The notes: a model not told the origin generated them from the sequence alone. DNA of 64,000 nt from Fen-549 sp964636655 (GCA_964636655.1 CAZWTK010000006.1:1-64000), one strand, 5' to 3'; shown: positions 41,321 to 49,838, counted from the stretch's first letter. Numbers and translations: made by a program.

Positions 41321-42262
41321 GTGCCCGGGCCCGTTCTCTTCCTCGGCGAGACGCTCGTTGACCTGATCTGCGAGCGACCGCTCGAGAACTGGTCGCAAGC
41401 AGACTCCTTCGTCCCCCACTGCGGCGGCGCGCCGACCAACGCAGCCATCGTCTCGGCGCGCTGCGGCGCGCAGGTCGCTCTTGCGGGCGGCGTCGGCGAC
41501 GACCACTGGGGCCGCTGGCTCGAGGACCGCCTGCGAGCCGAGAAAATCGACCTGCGCTGGTGGAAACGCTTACCCGCCGTGCAGACGGCAGTCGCCTTCG
41601 ACGCGATCGACGTGCTGGGTGTGCCCGAGTTCCTCATCTATGGGCAGGGGATCGAGCCTGCGCTGGAAGCGCTGGAGCCGGAGTTGGAGGCGGCCGTGTC
41701 TGCTTCCGCGGCCGTCGAGCTCGGCTCCAACACACTTGTCGGGGAGCATGAGCGTGCAGTCTCACTTCGGGCTCACGAGCTCGCGCTCGAGGCGGACAAG
41801 CCTCTGATCGTCGATGTCAATCTCCGCCTTGGTCGGTGGGAACGCCCTGCTGAGGCGGTAGATGCCGTGCTTTCAATCTGCACCGGCGCGTTCCTCGTCA
41901 AGGTCAATCGCGAGGAGGCGCGGCTGCTGAGCGGCGAGAGCGACCCCGCGCGCGGAGCCGAGGTGCTCTGCGCTCGATTCGGCGCCCGCGTCGTCGTAGT
42001 CACGCTCGGCGCCGAGGGAGCGCTGATACGCGGCGAAACCACGGCAAATGCAGGGGGAGCACCCGCGGAAGTCGTGGACACCACCGGCGCCGGCGACGCG
42101 TTTCTTGGCGTTATCGTCGCCGCGTTAACGGTCTCGGGCTTCGATCCTGTCGCCGCGGCCGAGACCTTGCCACTCGCGACGACTATCGCGGCGCGGTCGA
42201 CCGAGCGCTACGGCGCAGTAGATGCTCTCCCGAGCTCGATCACTCTCCCGAACAGGAGCTAG
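41321..42262 (+). CDS. PfkB-family carbohydrate kinase
   Basis: 313 residues. N-terminal GETLVDLICERPL and the GGAPTNAAIVSARCGAQVAL region bind sugar; VVDTTGAGDAFLGVIVAAL has the anion hole and catalytic Asp (GAGD). The family includes fructokinases and ribokinases; substrate is not clear, though fructokinase-like is plausible. GTG start at 41321. It overlaps the convergent ligase gene by 4 nt. Confidence 0.9.
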   Translation: MPGPVLFLGETLVDLICERPLENWSQADSFVPHCGGAPTNAAIVSARCGAQVALAGGVGDDHWGRWLEDRLRAEKIDLRWWKRLPAVQTAVAFDAIDVLGVPEFLIYGQGIEPALEALEPELEAAVSASAAVELGSNTLVGEHERAVSLRAHELALEADKPLIVDVNLRLGRWERPAEAVDAVLSICTGAFLVKVNREEARLLSGESDPARGAEVLCARFGARVVVVTLGAEGALIRGETTANAGGAPAEVVDTTGAGDAFLGVIVAALTVSGFDPVAAAETLPLATTIAARSTERYGAVDALPSSITLPNRS

Positions 42263-43725
42263 GGGTCGTTGCCACCGCGCCCGATCGCCGAGAGCCGCGG
42301 CGGCGGAAGCACCTCGTAGCCCGCAACGTCCTCCGGCGGTACCGACGAAACGACGAGGCGAAGCTTTCCACTATCCGTTCGCTTTATCTCGTCGACATAT
42401 TCGATCGATATCTTCGAACCATCGTGAATCGTTTTCACGATTTCAGAGCTCAGATGCGCCTCATCTTCTCTCGTATAGCGCGTCCCACGCCGCACGAGAA
42501 CGGTTATCTCCCCGATCTTTTCTTGCCTGATTTGTGCTTCTCTTACGTTTGGCGTACTAAGAAAGATCCTGTCTATTCGACCAAGTCGCACACCATTCCG
42601 TAGAACGACATAGTCTTCCTGCCGCCCATCGACACGCGTGACGACCCGCCCTGGACGTCCGCAAAAACACGACTCACCAGGGTCAATAGTCACATGATCG
42701 TTACATTCGTAGCGAATGAGCGGCATCGCCGGGTTCGAGATATTCGTCCCGACGACACGATATAGATTCCCGCTAACTGGTATGAATTCTACCGCGCCTA
42801 GTTCCTCGTCTACGTGTAGCTTTCCCTTGTCGCATTCGGAGAAGTTCGCGATCGCTTCAACCATTCCGTAATGCTGCCTCGGCCTGACTCCGAATGCTTT
42901 CTCGATAAGATCGGCGTGTTGCGGAAGCAGATTCTCGGAGGACGTCGTAACCCAGCGAATCTCGTAACCCAGATCCGATTTCGTCTCGATCAGGTAGGAC
43001 GCTATAAGAGCGATTTGCGACGCAAGACCTTCAAGCCACGGTGGTTTCCTCCGACGAAGCTCCTCAACGTAATATCGAATATTGTCCGAGGAAGTGTGAA
43101 GGCTGCTGTAAACGAGCACGTGCCCGGCTCTGTTGTATCGCCAGAAGGGAGGCGTCTGCTGTCTGACGGGAACGGCGCTAGGACTCCCAAGAAGCCCGGA
43201 CCGCGTCCCGCGCTCGATGCCGTGCCAGCGCCAGTAGCGCCACCAAACCGCCCACTGTTCCTGAACCGCTTCGAGCGTGGTCGTCACCACCAACCCTGAA
43301 CCGGTACTTCCACTGGTGGACACGTGCTTCCACCGTCGTCGCGGAATGCTCGATGAGAGAAACTCACTTTGCCGCTCTTGCACGTCGGCCTTGCTCGTGA
43401 TTGGGATCGGCGCGAGATCGCTTAAGGTGGCGACGTCCTGTGGATGCAGCCTCGCTCGGTCGAACAGCTCGCGGTAGTAGGGAACGGTCTCGTAGGCGTG
43501 GAGGAGAAAGGCCTTCAGCCTGGCGTCGCGAAGCTCCTGGATATCGCGTGAATCGGCAAACGTCCTTGCCTCGTACTCATCGAGTAGCCGTGCGAATCCG
43601 CGGCCGCGAACAGTGATGTCGTTGTGCCACCCGACCGTGCTGAGCGCCACGTTCTGAAACGCGATCGGAAGACGAGGATAGACCCGTCTGTAGATCGTTT
43701 TCAGTCGTGTTAGCGTGTCTGTCAT
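42259..43725 (-). CDS. CapK/phenylacetate-CoA ligase-like adenylating enzyme
   Basis: 488 residues. The adenylate P-loop is STSGSTGSGLVVTT near residue 110, AFGVRPRQHYGMVEAIANFS is the A5 motif, and YECNDHVTIDPG and CFCGRPGRVVTRVDGRQEDY lie before the hinge. These are features of the CapK/F390-synthetase/PaaK-like family found in capsular polysaccharide clusters. Base composition is lower in G+C than the flanks and its codons include rarer A/T-ending ones, suggesting transfer. The ATG at 43725 (MTDTLTRLK) is preferred over the longer open frame. Confidence 0.82.
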   Translation of the reverse strand: MTDTLTRLKTIYRRVYPRLPIAFQNVALSTVGWHNDITVRGRGFARLLDEYEARTFADSRDIQELRDARLKAFLLHAYETVPYYRELFDRARLHPQDVATLSDLAPIPITSKADVQERQSEFLSSSIPRRRWKHVSTSGSTGSGLVVTTTLEAVQEQWAVWWRYWRWHGIERGTRSGLLGSPSAVPVRQQTPPFWRYNRAGHVLVYSSLHTSSDNIRYYVEELRRRKPPWLEGLASQIALIASYLIETKSDLGYEIRWVTTSSENLLPQHADLIEKAFGVRPRQHYGMVEAIANFSECDKGKLHVDEELGAVEFIPVSGNLYRVVGTNISNPAMPLIRYECNDHVTIDPGESCFCGRPGRVVTRVDGRQEDYVVLRNGVRLGRIDRIFLSTPNVREAQIRQEKIGEITVLVRRGTRYTREDEAHLSSEIVKTIHDGSKISIEYVDEIKRTDSGKLRLVVSSVPPEDVAGYEVLPPPRLSAIGRGGNDP

Positions 43726-43830
43726 TCGCCGGCGAGAGGGAACCGGAGCGCAATCGTCCCGGCCGCCCGCTCTCGCGCGCACCACTCTACGTTAGTTGGC
43801 TCGCACGCGCACGTTACCGCTTCAATGCGT

Positions 43831-45168
43831 TTAGTTATCGCTGGCCCAACGATGGTAGTAGTAGTTGAGCAGCGACACAAACTCGCCGGTAGCTTTACGG
43901 TTTCCCGCTTGCGAGGGGTGACTATCGCCCGTCGGATAGGCGAGGTAGTTGCTCGAGCTGGTCTTGCTGTGTTGAACGCGCCCATGCCACCAACGGTGGT
44001 GGTTACCGCTCGACTTGCCGAGATCATTCTTGTTCGCATTACCGCCATTACTCGTTAAGACGCTATAGAAATCGAACACTGCAACGTTTTTATGGTGGTA
44101 GTTTGCGAGCCACTTACTCACCAACCAGTTTGCAACCGCACGGGCATTTGCCGCCTGGGTGGAACTCGTAGCGCCTTCAGCAAGCGGCGGCGGAACGACG
44201 AGCACGAACAGCTTTTCTTGATGGGCGGCGAAGTAGGCCAAGATATCGTTGTATATACCCTTGACGTTGGCGACGGTCATGGGCCCGCCACCACGCAGGG
44301 GGTTGTTTCCCGTCCTGGCGGAATCGTTCGGGTTACCGTTGATCGCAGAGTTCGGGAAACACGATTTGAACATGATGATCTCATTTTCACGACCCGAATC
44401 GGGATCCGAAGAACGTCTAGTGTAACTCGAATGTTGACCGTATTCGGTGTAGAGAGCATGCGTATAGGTACTGCTCTTTGTTCCGCGGAACCAGTCCCAC
44501 CAGTTGCCGGTATCGGTCCGGTCGCCGATCGTGTCCGGTCCCCAACCGTAGTTGGTATCGCTGACGAAGTAGTTATTGTTCTTGAGAGCGATACCAAGCT
44601 TGCCGTTACTGTCGGCCAACCAGTTTGTGCCGGTGGAATGGTGAATGAAAATGAGTTTCACCGTCTTCGCCGGCTTGATGGGACGAGGAGCGCTCGGCAA
44701 GACCCTGAAAGCGAGTCGCACACGGTTCGCATCGGCACTCAACGCAAGGCGGTAGCGCGCGGCGGCGACGGGCTTCGAGCCAAAGACAGACTTCACTGTC
44801 TTGGTGTGGGAGCCGGCGAAGCGGCCCCTGCGCGCGACCACTCGCAGCTTTACCCACTTGGTTCCCTTTTGCCTGGAGAGTTGGTAGGAAAAGCGCTTGC
44901 TCGCCGGAGCGAAGCTGTAAACGAGCTTGATCTTGCGCGCCTCGGCGGCGGTGAAGCTCTTCTTGCTCAGACGGGCGCGGATCTTGCCCGAAGCTCTGGC
45001 GGCAGTCGGTAGTTGTGCCGTCCCGGCGAAGGCTGAGATCGACTCGCTCGCAAGGGGCGGGCTCGAAAGCCGTGGCGTGGCGTTTGCGGGGACGCCTCCG
45101 CCGAATAGTAAAGCCAGCGATCCTGCGACCACGAGCGCCAAGACGACCGATTTCGCGCGTACGAACAT
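43831..45168 (-). CDS. Secreted SGNH-hydrolase-like protein with N-terminal beta domain
   Basis: 445 residues. Signal peptide (VVLALVVAGSLALLFGGG), an Ig-like beta domain (~50-160, repeated K/R-rich strands), then a C-terminal domain with FIHHSTGTNWL, NYGWGPDTIGDRTDTGNWWD, MFKSCFPNS and DSHPSQAGN. The DSHPSQAGN block resembles the catalytic DxxH of SGNH/GDSL esterases, while FIHHST may replace the usual GDS block. It is likely an extracellular carbohydrate or ester hydrolase, but this is inference. Lower G+C than the flanks, like the neighbouring ligase gene. Confidence 0.65.
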   Translation of the reverse strand: MFVRAKSVVLALVVAGSLALLFGGGVPANATPRLSSPPLASESISAFAGTAQLPTAARASGKIRARLSKKSFTAAEARKIKLVYSFAPASKRFSYQLSRQKGTKWVKLRVVARRGRFAGSHTKTVKSVFGSKPVAAARYRLALSADANRVRLAFRVLPSAPRPIKPAKTVKLIFIHHSTGTNWLADSNGKLGIALKNNNYFVSDTNYGWGPDTIGDRTDTGNWWDWFRGTKSSTYTHALYTEYGQHSSYTRRSSDPDSGRENEIIMFKSCFPNSAINGNPNDSARTGNNPLRGGGPMTVANVKGIYNDILAYFAAHQEKLFVLVVPPPLAEGATSSTQAANARAVANWLVSKWLANYHHKNVAVFDFYSVLTSNGGNANKNDLGKSSGNHHRWWHGRVQHSKTSSSNYLAYPTGDSHPSQAGNRKATGEFVSLLNYYYHRWASDN

Positions 45169-45205
45169 TCCGCTAATAGTGATGCCAAAGTGCGATTAGC
45201 GCAAT

Positions 45206-45280
45206 ATGCCTGACGAATACGGGAAGACGTACGACGAGCTCCGGTCGAAGCTGCGAGCCTCCGCCGAGAAGAAGCCCTGA
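45206..45280 (+). CDS. 24-residue ORF, possibly a gene remnant
   Basis: Reads MPDEYGKTYDELRSKLRASA plus EKKP and stops. The sequence is charged and helix-like as in the start of a real protein, but no ribosome binding site is visible and no downstream continuation exists. It may be the surviving N-terminus of a deleted gene. Confidence 0.25.
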   Translation: MPDEYGKTYDELRSKLRASAEKKP

Positions 45281-45328
45281 GCGATTAACCAAACCGCTAG
45301 GCGACCGGCTTCTGAGGAATCCGACGCT

Positions 45329-46252
45329 CTAGGGCGACTCGACCGTCAGGCAGAACGCGTTTCCGGCCGGGTCGCGAACGAGCTCGCCGCCTTCCGCCGG
45401 CTCCGGTTCGTACCCTGCCTCACGAAGGCGACCGAGCGTCTCGCTAAGCGCGTCCTCGCCGGGCAGAACGACGGTGAAGCGGCGCAGCCCCGCGCTGCCG
45501 CTGGGAGGTTGCCGAGCGCCGGCGCCGGCCCAGACGTTGAGCGCCAGCCGGTGCGGAAAGGTACCACCGGCGCTGAGATCGGCGAAGCCGAGCCGCGGCG
45601 CGTAGATGTGCTCACGAAAACCGATCAGGTCGCGGTAGAAGCGGAGAGCCGGATCGAGCTCGGGGACGTGGAGATGGAGGTGCCCGATCCTTGTTCCGCG
45701 CGGCATAAGCGGTTGATCAAAACTGCGATCGGGTAGGCGCGACAACACCTCGTTGACGTCGAGCGGCTCGGCGAGGTTGTGAGCGCTCCCTTCGGCGTCG
45801 AGCAACTGCAACTCCCCGGCTTTGTTTTGCCACGTGCCCAACCGTTCGGGCGTCTCGAGTACCAGCTCCAGGCCGAGGCCGTCGGGGTCGCTCAAATAGG
45901 TGGACTTCGACATCGTGTGATCGGTCGGCGCCTGCGGGTAACCGGCGATGATGAGCCGCCAGAGAACACGCGCCAACTCCGTTTCGTCGGGCAGGTGGAC
46001 GGCCACGTGATAGAGCCCGCTGTGGCCGGGGGCGACACCCCGCTCGGCTCCGGGGTGCAGTACCACGAGCTCGTGCCCGTCGGCGCCGAGACGCAACTCC
46101 TTGCCGGTGATCTCTAGCATGCTCAGCCCGACGATGTCGTGCCAGAAGCCGAGTGCCCGCCCGCCGTCGGTGACGTTGAGATGCACCGCTCCGTAGGCCA
46201 GGGTATCCACCGTAACCGCCGGCTCCGAGACGCGATGAGTATGGATGCTCAT
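45329..46252 (-). CDS. Catechol-2,3-dioxygenase-like VOC protein (two modules)
   Basis: 307 residues made of two VOC modules. The first starts LAYGAVHLNVTDGGRALGFW and the second RIGHLHLHVPELDPALRFYR; possible metal ligands are the His in GHLHLHV and the Glu in FCLTVESP. The arrangement equals CatE-type extradiol dioxygenases of bacilli and actinobacteria. It would cleave a catechol-like ring if active. Start ATG at 46252. Confidence 0.85.
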   Translation of the reverse strand: MSIHTHRVSEPAVTVDTLAYGAVHLNVTDGGRALGFWHDIVGLSMLEITGKELRLGADGHELVVLHPGAERGVAPGHSGLYHVAVHLPDETELARVLWRLIIAGYPQAPTDHTMSKSTYLSDPDGLGLELVLETPERLGTWQNKAGELQLLDAEGSAHNLAEPLDVNEVLSRLPDRSFDQPLMPRGTRIGHLHLHVPELDPALRFYRDLIGFREHIYAPRLGFADLSAGGTFPHRLALNVWAGAGARQPPSGSAGLRRFTVVLPGEDALSETLGRLREAGYEPEPAEGGELVRDPAGNAFCLTVESP

Positions 46253-46470
46253 CTTTAGAAAGAGTGTGCTCGGAGACGCCATCCGCGAAACGCATCGCCA
46301 CGCGAAGTCAAACTTCCTTATGCCGCCGCGACCGCGCGAGATTCGCTCCTCGCCGCGCACGATCGGGCTGCCCGCAGCGCCGGCGTTTCTTGTTCACCTC
46401 CTTTCTGCTCGAACCACAAACTTCCGAAGCCGGGTGGATGAAGCACCCTGAATTTTCTGCAGGGCTCCTT

Positions 46471-46566
46471 CTACTTCTCCTTGGTGACTGTCAGGAGCTC
46501 GTCTGCGTTGTCGTATGAGTAGGTAGTCGTGCCCTTCTTCGTCTCTAGTGCCGTTCTGGAGTTGAC
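46471..46566 (-). pseudogene. Remnant of an RHS/YD-repeat protein
   Basis: A short reading frame ends ...KKGTTTYSYDNADELLTVTK and a stop at 46473-46471. GTTTYSYDNADEL is the YD-repeat consensus of RHS polymorphic-toxin and wall-associated proteins. No start and no further repeats lie upstream, so it is a fragment. The rest of 46253-46730 has no other gene; a strong anti-16S match (AAAGGAGGTGA, minus strand, about 46395-46406) has no start codon at a usable distance. Confidence 0.6.
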
Positions 46567-46733
46567 CCGCTTCTGTTGACACCCTGAAGATGGACAGGCA
46601 AGTGTCCGGAAGGGAGTCAACTCCAACTCCAGAGCGAGTCCGGAGGGGGAAATGTCGAGTCACAAGACCGCGAACGGCAACGTGCGCCCAGCGGTGCCAA
46701 AGGCGACTGCAACTCGACGACAACGCTCATACG

Positions 46734-46777
46734 CCGCCGACCGAGAAAGCGAGAATGGAGCCAGGCGGGTTCGAACC
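46734..46777 (-). repeat. 44-bp direct repeat carrying a tRNA-Ala 3' fragment (distal copy)
   Basis: Identical to 46920-46963, which is the 3' end plus flank of the intact tRNA-Ala(GGC). It contains the acceptor end and TTCGAAC of the T loop (46756-46777), but the 5' T-stem becomes CCAGG, so the arm no longer pairs. Spacing between copies is 186 bp. Confidence 0.85.
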
Positions 46778-46919
46778 TGGTGCCTTCTCGGTTTCTCGGG
46801 GCGCCGTTGGCTGTGCGAGCCCGGAGAGCACAGTGTTTCCACACGGGCTCGGAGAGGATCGCGCCGCCAGTGGCGTCAGTCGGGGTCCGGGAGGCCAGTC
46901 GCGCCTGGCTGCACGGAGC
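46778..46919 (-). repeat. Dispersed repeat, inverted diverged copy
   Basis: On the minus strand GCGCGACTGGCC, CTCTCCGAGCCCGTGTGG, AAACACTG, TCGCACAGCCAACGGCGCCC and CGAGAAACCGAGA follow the same order and spacing as the copy at 27003-27150. It lies exactly between the two 44-bp tRNA-derived repeats. Confidence 0.8.
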
Positions 46920-46941
46920 CCGCCGACCGAGAAAGCGAGAA

Positions 46942-47014
46942 TGGAGCCAGGCGGGTTCGAACCGCCGACCTTCTGGCTGCCAGCCAGACGCTCTCCCAAC
47001 TGAGCTATGGCCCC
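46942..47014 (-). tRNA. tRNA-Ala (anticodon GGC)
   Basis: 73 nt. On the minus strand GGGGCCA pairs with TGGCTCC; D-arm TAGCTCAGTTGGGAGAGC; anticodon stem TCTGG/CCAGA around CTGGCAG (anticodon GGC); T-arm GGCGG-TTCGAAC-CCGCC; discriminator A; CCA not encoded. Confidence 0.96.
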
Positions 47015-47067
47015 GAGTAAGAGTTAATTGTAGCGTCGAAACGAGAGCGCTCGTATAGCCTCTACTC

Positions 47068-47433
47068 GTGGAGGAAGAGCGGGAGCCGTTGCGAGCGCGG
47101 CTGCAAGCGCAGCGCGATCGCCATCGAGAACGCCGGCTTGCTGTGCGAATCGTTTTCGCTGCTACCGGCCTCGTCGTGCTGCTCGGGGGTCTGGCGATGC
47201 TCGTTCTTCCCGGCCCCGGGCTGGTCACCGTAGCAATCGGGCTGAGCATGCTCGCGCTCGAATTCGCCTGGGCCGAGCGCCTGCTCGGGAAGGCGCTCGA
47301 TCGGCTCGAGCGGGTTCGCCCGAAGGAGCGCTCGCTGCTGCTGCGCACCCTCTTGATCGTGGTGAGCGTGCTCGGCGTGCTGAGCCTGGTCGGGGGGATC
47401 GTGGTTTTGCTGGTGCTGGGCGTGCCCTGGTAG
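47068..47433 (+). CDS. PGPGW-family transmembrane protein
   Basis: 121 residues. A charged, Arg-rich cytoplasmic N-terminus precedes two hydrophobic regions. The family block is GGLAMLVLPGPGLVTVAIGL with LEFAWAERLL. The function of PGPGW proteins is unknown. GTG start at 47068. Convergent with rsfS. Confidence 0.85.
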   Translation: MEEEREPLRARLQAQRDRHRERRLAVRIVFAATGLVVLLGGLAMLVLPGPGLVTVAIGLSMLALEFAWAERLLGKALDRLERVRPKERSLLLRTLLIVVSVLGVLSLVGGIVVLLVLGVPW

Positions 47434-47451
47434 ACGCCGCCCGAACTCGAG

Positions 47452-47808
47452 CTAGCCTGTAGCGGCTTCTGTCAGCTCGATCTGAGGCACGTCGCCCCAG
47501 AGATCCTCCAGGGCGTAGAAGCGGCGCGTTTCGGGCGCGAAGACGTGCAAGACGACGTCGAGATAGTCTGCGATTATCCAGCTGCCCTCGCGCTCGCCGT
47601 CGACCGAGCGGGGCAGGAGCTTCTCGTGCTTCATACCGGCGTGCACCTCGTCGGAGATCGACTTGGTCTGGCGCGGGTTACGCCCCGAGCAGATGACGAA
47701 GTAGTCGGTGAAGTCGCAGACCGAGCGCATGTCGAGTACGACGATGTCTTCGGCCAGTTTCTCGCCCGCCAGGGCGGCTATGCGGCGTGCTTGCTCGAGC
47801 GGAGTCAG
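47452..47808 (-). CDS. rsfS: Ribosomal silencing factor RsfS
   Basis: 118 residues from a CTG. AEDIVVLDMRSVCDFTDYFV, ICSGRNPRQTKSISDEV and GSWIIADYLDVVLHVF match RsfS, which binds L14 and blocks subunit joining in starvation. The conserved sequence extends back to LTPLEQARRIAALAGEKLAE, upstream of the first ATG at 47730. Between that and the in-frame TGA at 47820-47818 there is no ATG, GTG or TTG, so CTG (47808-47806) or ATC must be used. No Shine-Dalgarno is visible, implying coupling to the upstream ORF. Confidence 0.88.
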   Translation of the reverse strand: MTPLEQARRIAALAGEKLAEDIVVLDMRSVCDFTDYFVICSGRNPRQTKSISDEVHAGMKHEKLLPRSVDGEREGSWIIADYLDVVLHVFAPETRRFYALEDLWGDVPQIELTEAATG

Positions 47809-47817
47809 TGAGATACG

Positions 47818-47949
47818 TCAGTCCTTGGTTGCCTTCACTTCAAGTGTAGCCGGGGTGCGCGCCGGCGTGGCCTCGTCGGCTCTGGGAGCACGCCGACTAT
47901 GCACCAATTCGACCCGCATCGAACCGGCCCGCTCCGCGGCGGCGAACAT
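47818..47949 (-). CDS. 43-residue ORF between nadD and rsfS
   Basis: Its ATG overlaps the nadD stop (TGATG) and its TGA ends 9 nt before the proposed rsfS CTG. The product starts MFAAAERAGSMRVEL and is basic, rich in Ala, Thr and Pro. It has no family that I recognise. Its value may lie in carrying ribosomes from nadD to rsfS, which lacks its own initiation signals. Confidence 0.45.
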   Translation of the reverse strand: MFAAAERAGSMRVELVHSRRAPRADEATPARTPATLEVKATKD

Positions 47950-48533
47950 CAATCCCTGTAGAGACTGAGGCGATCGATCTCGGCGGCGACCGGGCGCGGA
48001 ACGAGATCGTCGATGGGAAGCCCGTCGCAAACTCGGGCGCGAATCTCCCGTGACGAGACCGGATGGGCGGGTATCGGAAAGAAAGAGATACGTTCGGGTC
48101 TGGCGAGCGCAGTCAAGACCGGCCGCAACTCTTCGTCGTGATATCCGGGACGGCTTGCGACCGCCAGAGAAGCCAGTTCGAGCACCTGGTCGGGCTCGCG
48201 CCAGTGCAGGAAGCCGGCGAACTGGTCGGCGCCGACGAGAAGAGTCAGATCGTCGTAGCGTTCACGCAGACAGCGGAGCGTGTCGACCGTGTAGCGGGGC
48301 CCGCCCGGCTCCAGCTCGAGCGGCGAGATCTCCGTTTCCGGAATATCGGCGAAGGCAAGCTCGGCCAAACGGGCGCGGATCTCGGCCGGCGTGGTTACCT
48401 CCTTGTGCGGCGGATCGCCCGCCGGGACAACGAGGATGCGCCCGAAGCCAAAGTGCTCGAGTGCCGCGCGAACGAGCACAACGTGACCGAGATGGGGCGG
48501 ATCGAAGGCACCGCCGAAGACCGCGACGGTCAC
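47949..48533 (-). CDS. nadD: Nicotinate-nucleotide adenylyltransferase
   Basis: 194 residues. AVFGGAFDPPHLGHVVLVRA carries the GxFxPxHxGH nucleotidyltransferase motif, with PPHK for substrate binding and VSSREIRARV (SSTxIR-like) at the end. It forms deamido-NAD in the cytoplasm. GTG start at 48533 overlaps the obg stop by 4 nt (GTGA). Confidence 0.95.
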   Translation of the reverse strand: MTVAVFGGAFDPPHLGHVVLVRAALEHFGFGRILVVPAGDPPHKEVTTPAEIRARLAELAFADIPETEISPLELEPGGPRYTVDTLRCLRERYDDLTLLVGADQFAGFLHWREPDQVLELASLAVASRPGYHDEELRPVLTALARPERISFFPIPAHPVSSREIRARVCDGLPIDDLVPRPVAAEIDRLSLYRD

Positions 48534-49768
48534 GGCTTCTCCTCTCTGCCGGCGATCTCGATCACCGAGTCGCTGCGCGCCCCGGCCTGCGCGAGCGCCT
48601 CCTGCAGCTCCTCGTCGCTCGGCACCTCGCCGACGACGCGGAAGCCACGATCGGTGCGGAAGATACGGAAGGGGTGCCTGCGGCGCGAGCGCGGCCGATA
48701 GACGAGGAAGTCGACCAGGCCCTGCGCTTCGAGCTCGTCGCCTTCGACCGGCTCGGGACGCGGCGGGCACAACTGAAATAGCGCCCGCTTCAGCTCGTCC
48801 ACCCCCTCGCCGGTGGCGCACGAGAGCCGGGCGACCTGGACGATTCGCTCGTCTCGGAGCGAGAAGGACGGTGTCGTGCCGAGATCGACCTTGTTCAGCA
48901 CCACGATCTGGGGCCGTTTGTCGAGGCCGGCGCCGTAGGCGGCGAGCTCGGCATCGATCAGGCGAAAGCACTCGAGCGGGTCGCTTTCCGAGCTGTCGAT
49001 CACGTGGATGAGAAGCTGCGCGCGCTCCAGATGGGCCAGGAACTCGTGCCCCAGCCCGTGCCCCTCGCTGGCGCCCTCGATCAGCCCGGGCACGTCGGCG
49101 ACCGTTAGCTGGCGCCCGTCGGGGCCGTCGACCGTACCGATCACCGGCGCAAGAGTGGTGAACGGGTAGTCCGCCACCTTGGGCTTGGCGTTCGAGATAC
49201 GGCGCAGGAGCGAGGACTTGCCGGCGTTCGGGAGTCCGGCCAAGGCGGCGTCCACGACCAGCTTCAGGCGCAGCTCGAGCCAGCCTCCGTCGCCGGGCTC
49301 GCCGGTCTCGGCGAAACGGGGAGTGCGCCTGACCGGAGTTGCGAAGTGACGGTTTCCCCGTCCGCCGCGGCCGCCGCGAGCAACGACGACTCGCGCCCCG
49401 ATGCTGGCGAGATCGGCGACGAGCTGACCGTTCTCGTCATGAATCTGCGTTCCAACCGGCAGGTGCAGCTCGACCGGCTCGCCGTCGGCGCCGTGCTTGT
49501 TGCGACCGCGCCCCGGCTGGCCGCGACCGGCCTTGAACTCGTGCTTGGAGCGCAGCTTGGAGAGATCGCGCAGCTCGGGGTCAGCGATCAGGATCACGTC
49601 GCCGCCGTCGCCGCCGTCGCCGCCGTCGGGCCCGCCCTTGGGTACGTACTTCTCGCGCCGGAAGGAAAGGCTGCCGTCGCCGCCCCGCCCGGCCAGGACG
49701 TATACGCGAGCCTGATCATGGAAAGGAGACTCGCGCCTACCGCGCTCGCTGTTTACGCCTGGGCTCAC
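48530..49768 (-). CDS. obg: GTPase Obg
   Basis: 412 residues. Glycine-rich Obg fold (GGPDGGDGGDGGDVILIAD), G1 GLPNAGKSSLL, G3 DVPGLIEGASEGHGLGHEFL, G4 LNKVDL, and a C-terminal OCT domain (HPFRIFRTDRGFRVVGE). It is involved in large-subunit assembly and stress control. The ~15 N-terminal residues before FHDQARVYVLAGRGGDG are longer than usual. GTG start at 49768. Confidence 0.95.
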   Translation of the reverse strand: MSPGVNSERGRRESPFHDQARVYVLAGRGGDGSLSFRREKYVPKGGPDGGDGGDGGDVILIADPELRDLSKLRSKHEFKAGRGQPGRGRNKHGADGEPVELHLPVGTQIHDENGQLVADLASIGARVVVARGGRGGRGNRHFATPVRRTPRFAETGEPGDGGWLELRLKLVVDAALAGLPNAGKSSLLRRISNAKPKVADYPFTTLAPVIGTVDGPDGRQLTVADVPGLIEGASEGHGLGHEFLAHLERAQLLIHVIDSSESDPLECFRLIDAELAAYGAGLDKRPQIVVLNKVDLGTTPSFSLRDERIVQVARLSCATGEGVDELKRALFQLCPPRPEPVEGDELEAQGLVDFLVYRPRSRRRHPFRIFRTDRGFRVVGEVPSDEELQEALAQAGARSDSVIEIAGREEKP

Positions 49769-49838
49769 CTGTGTAGCTTCGCCGTCCGGCGCCGCGAGCG
49801 CCAGTCGAATCGTCTACGGAGCGTCGAGAGCGAGCGCC

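Noticed and set aside
46394..46406. Strong anti-16S match AAAGGAGGTGA on the minus strand
   Set aside because: No ATG/GTG/TTG at a usable distance; the GTG inside the motif gives only a 29-codon Arg-rich frame.
46590..47003. Open frame reading ...MEPGGFEPPTFWLPARRS
   Set aside because: This is a translation of the tRNA-Ala gene and its duplicated 3' end, a well-known spurious protein.
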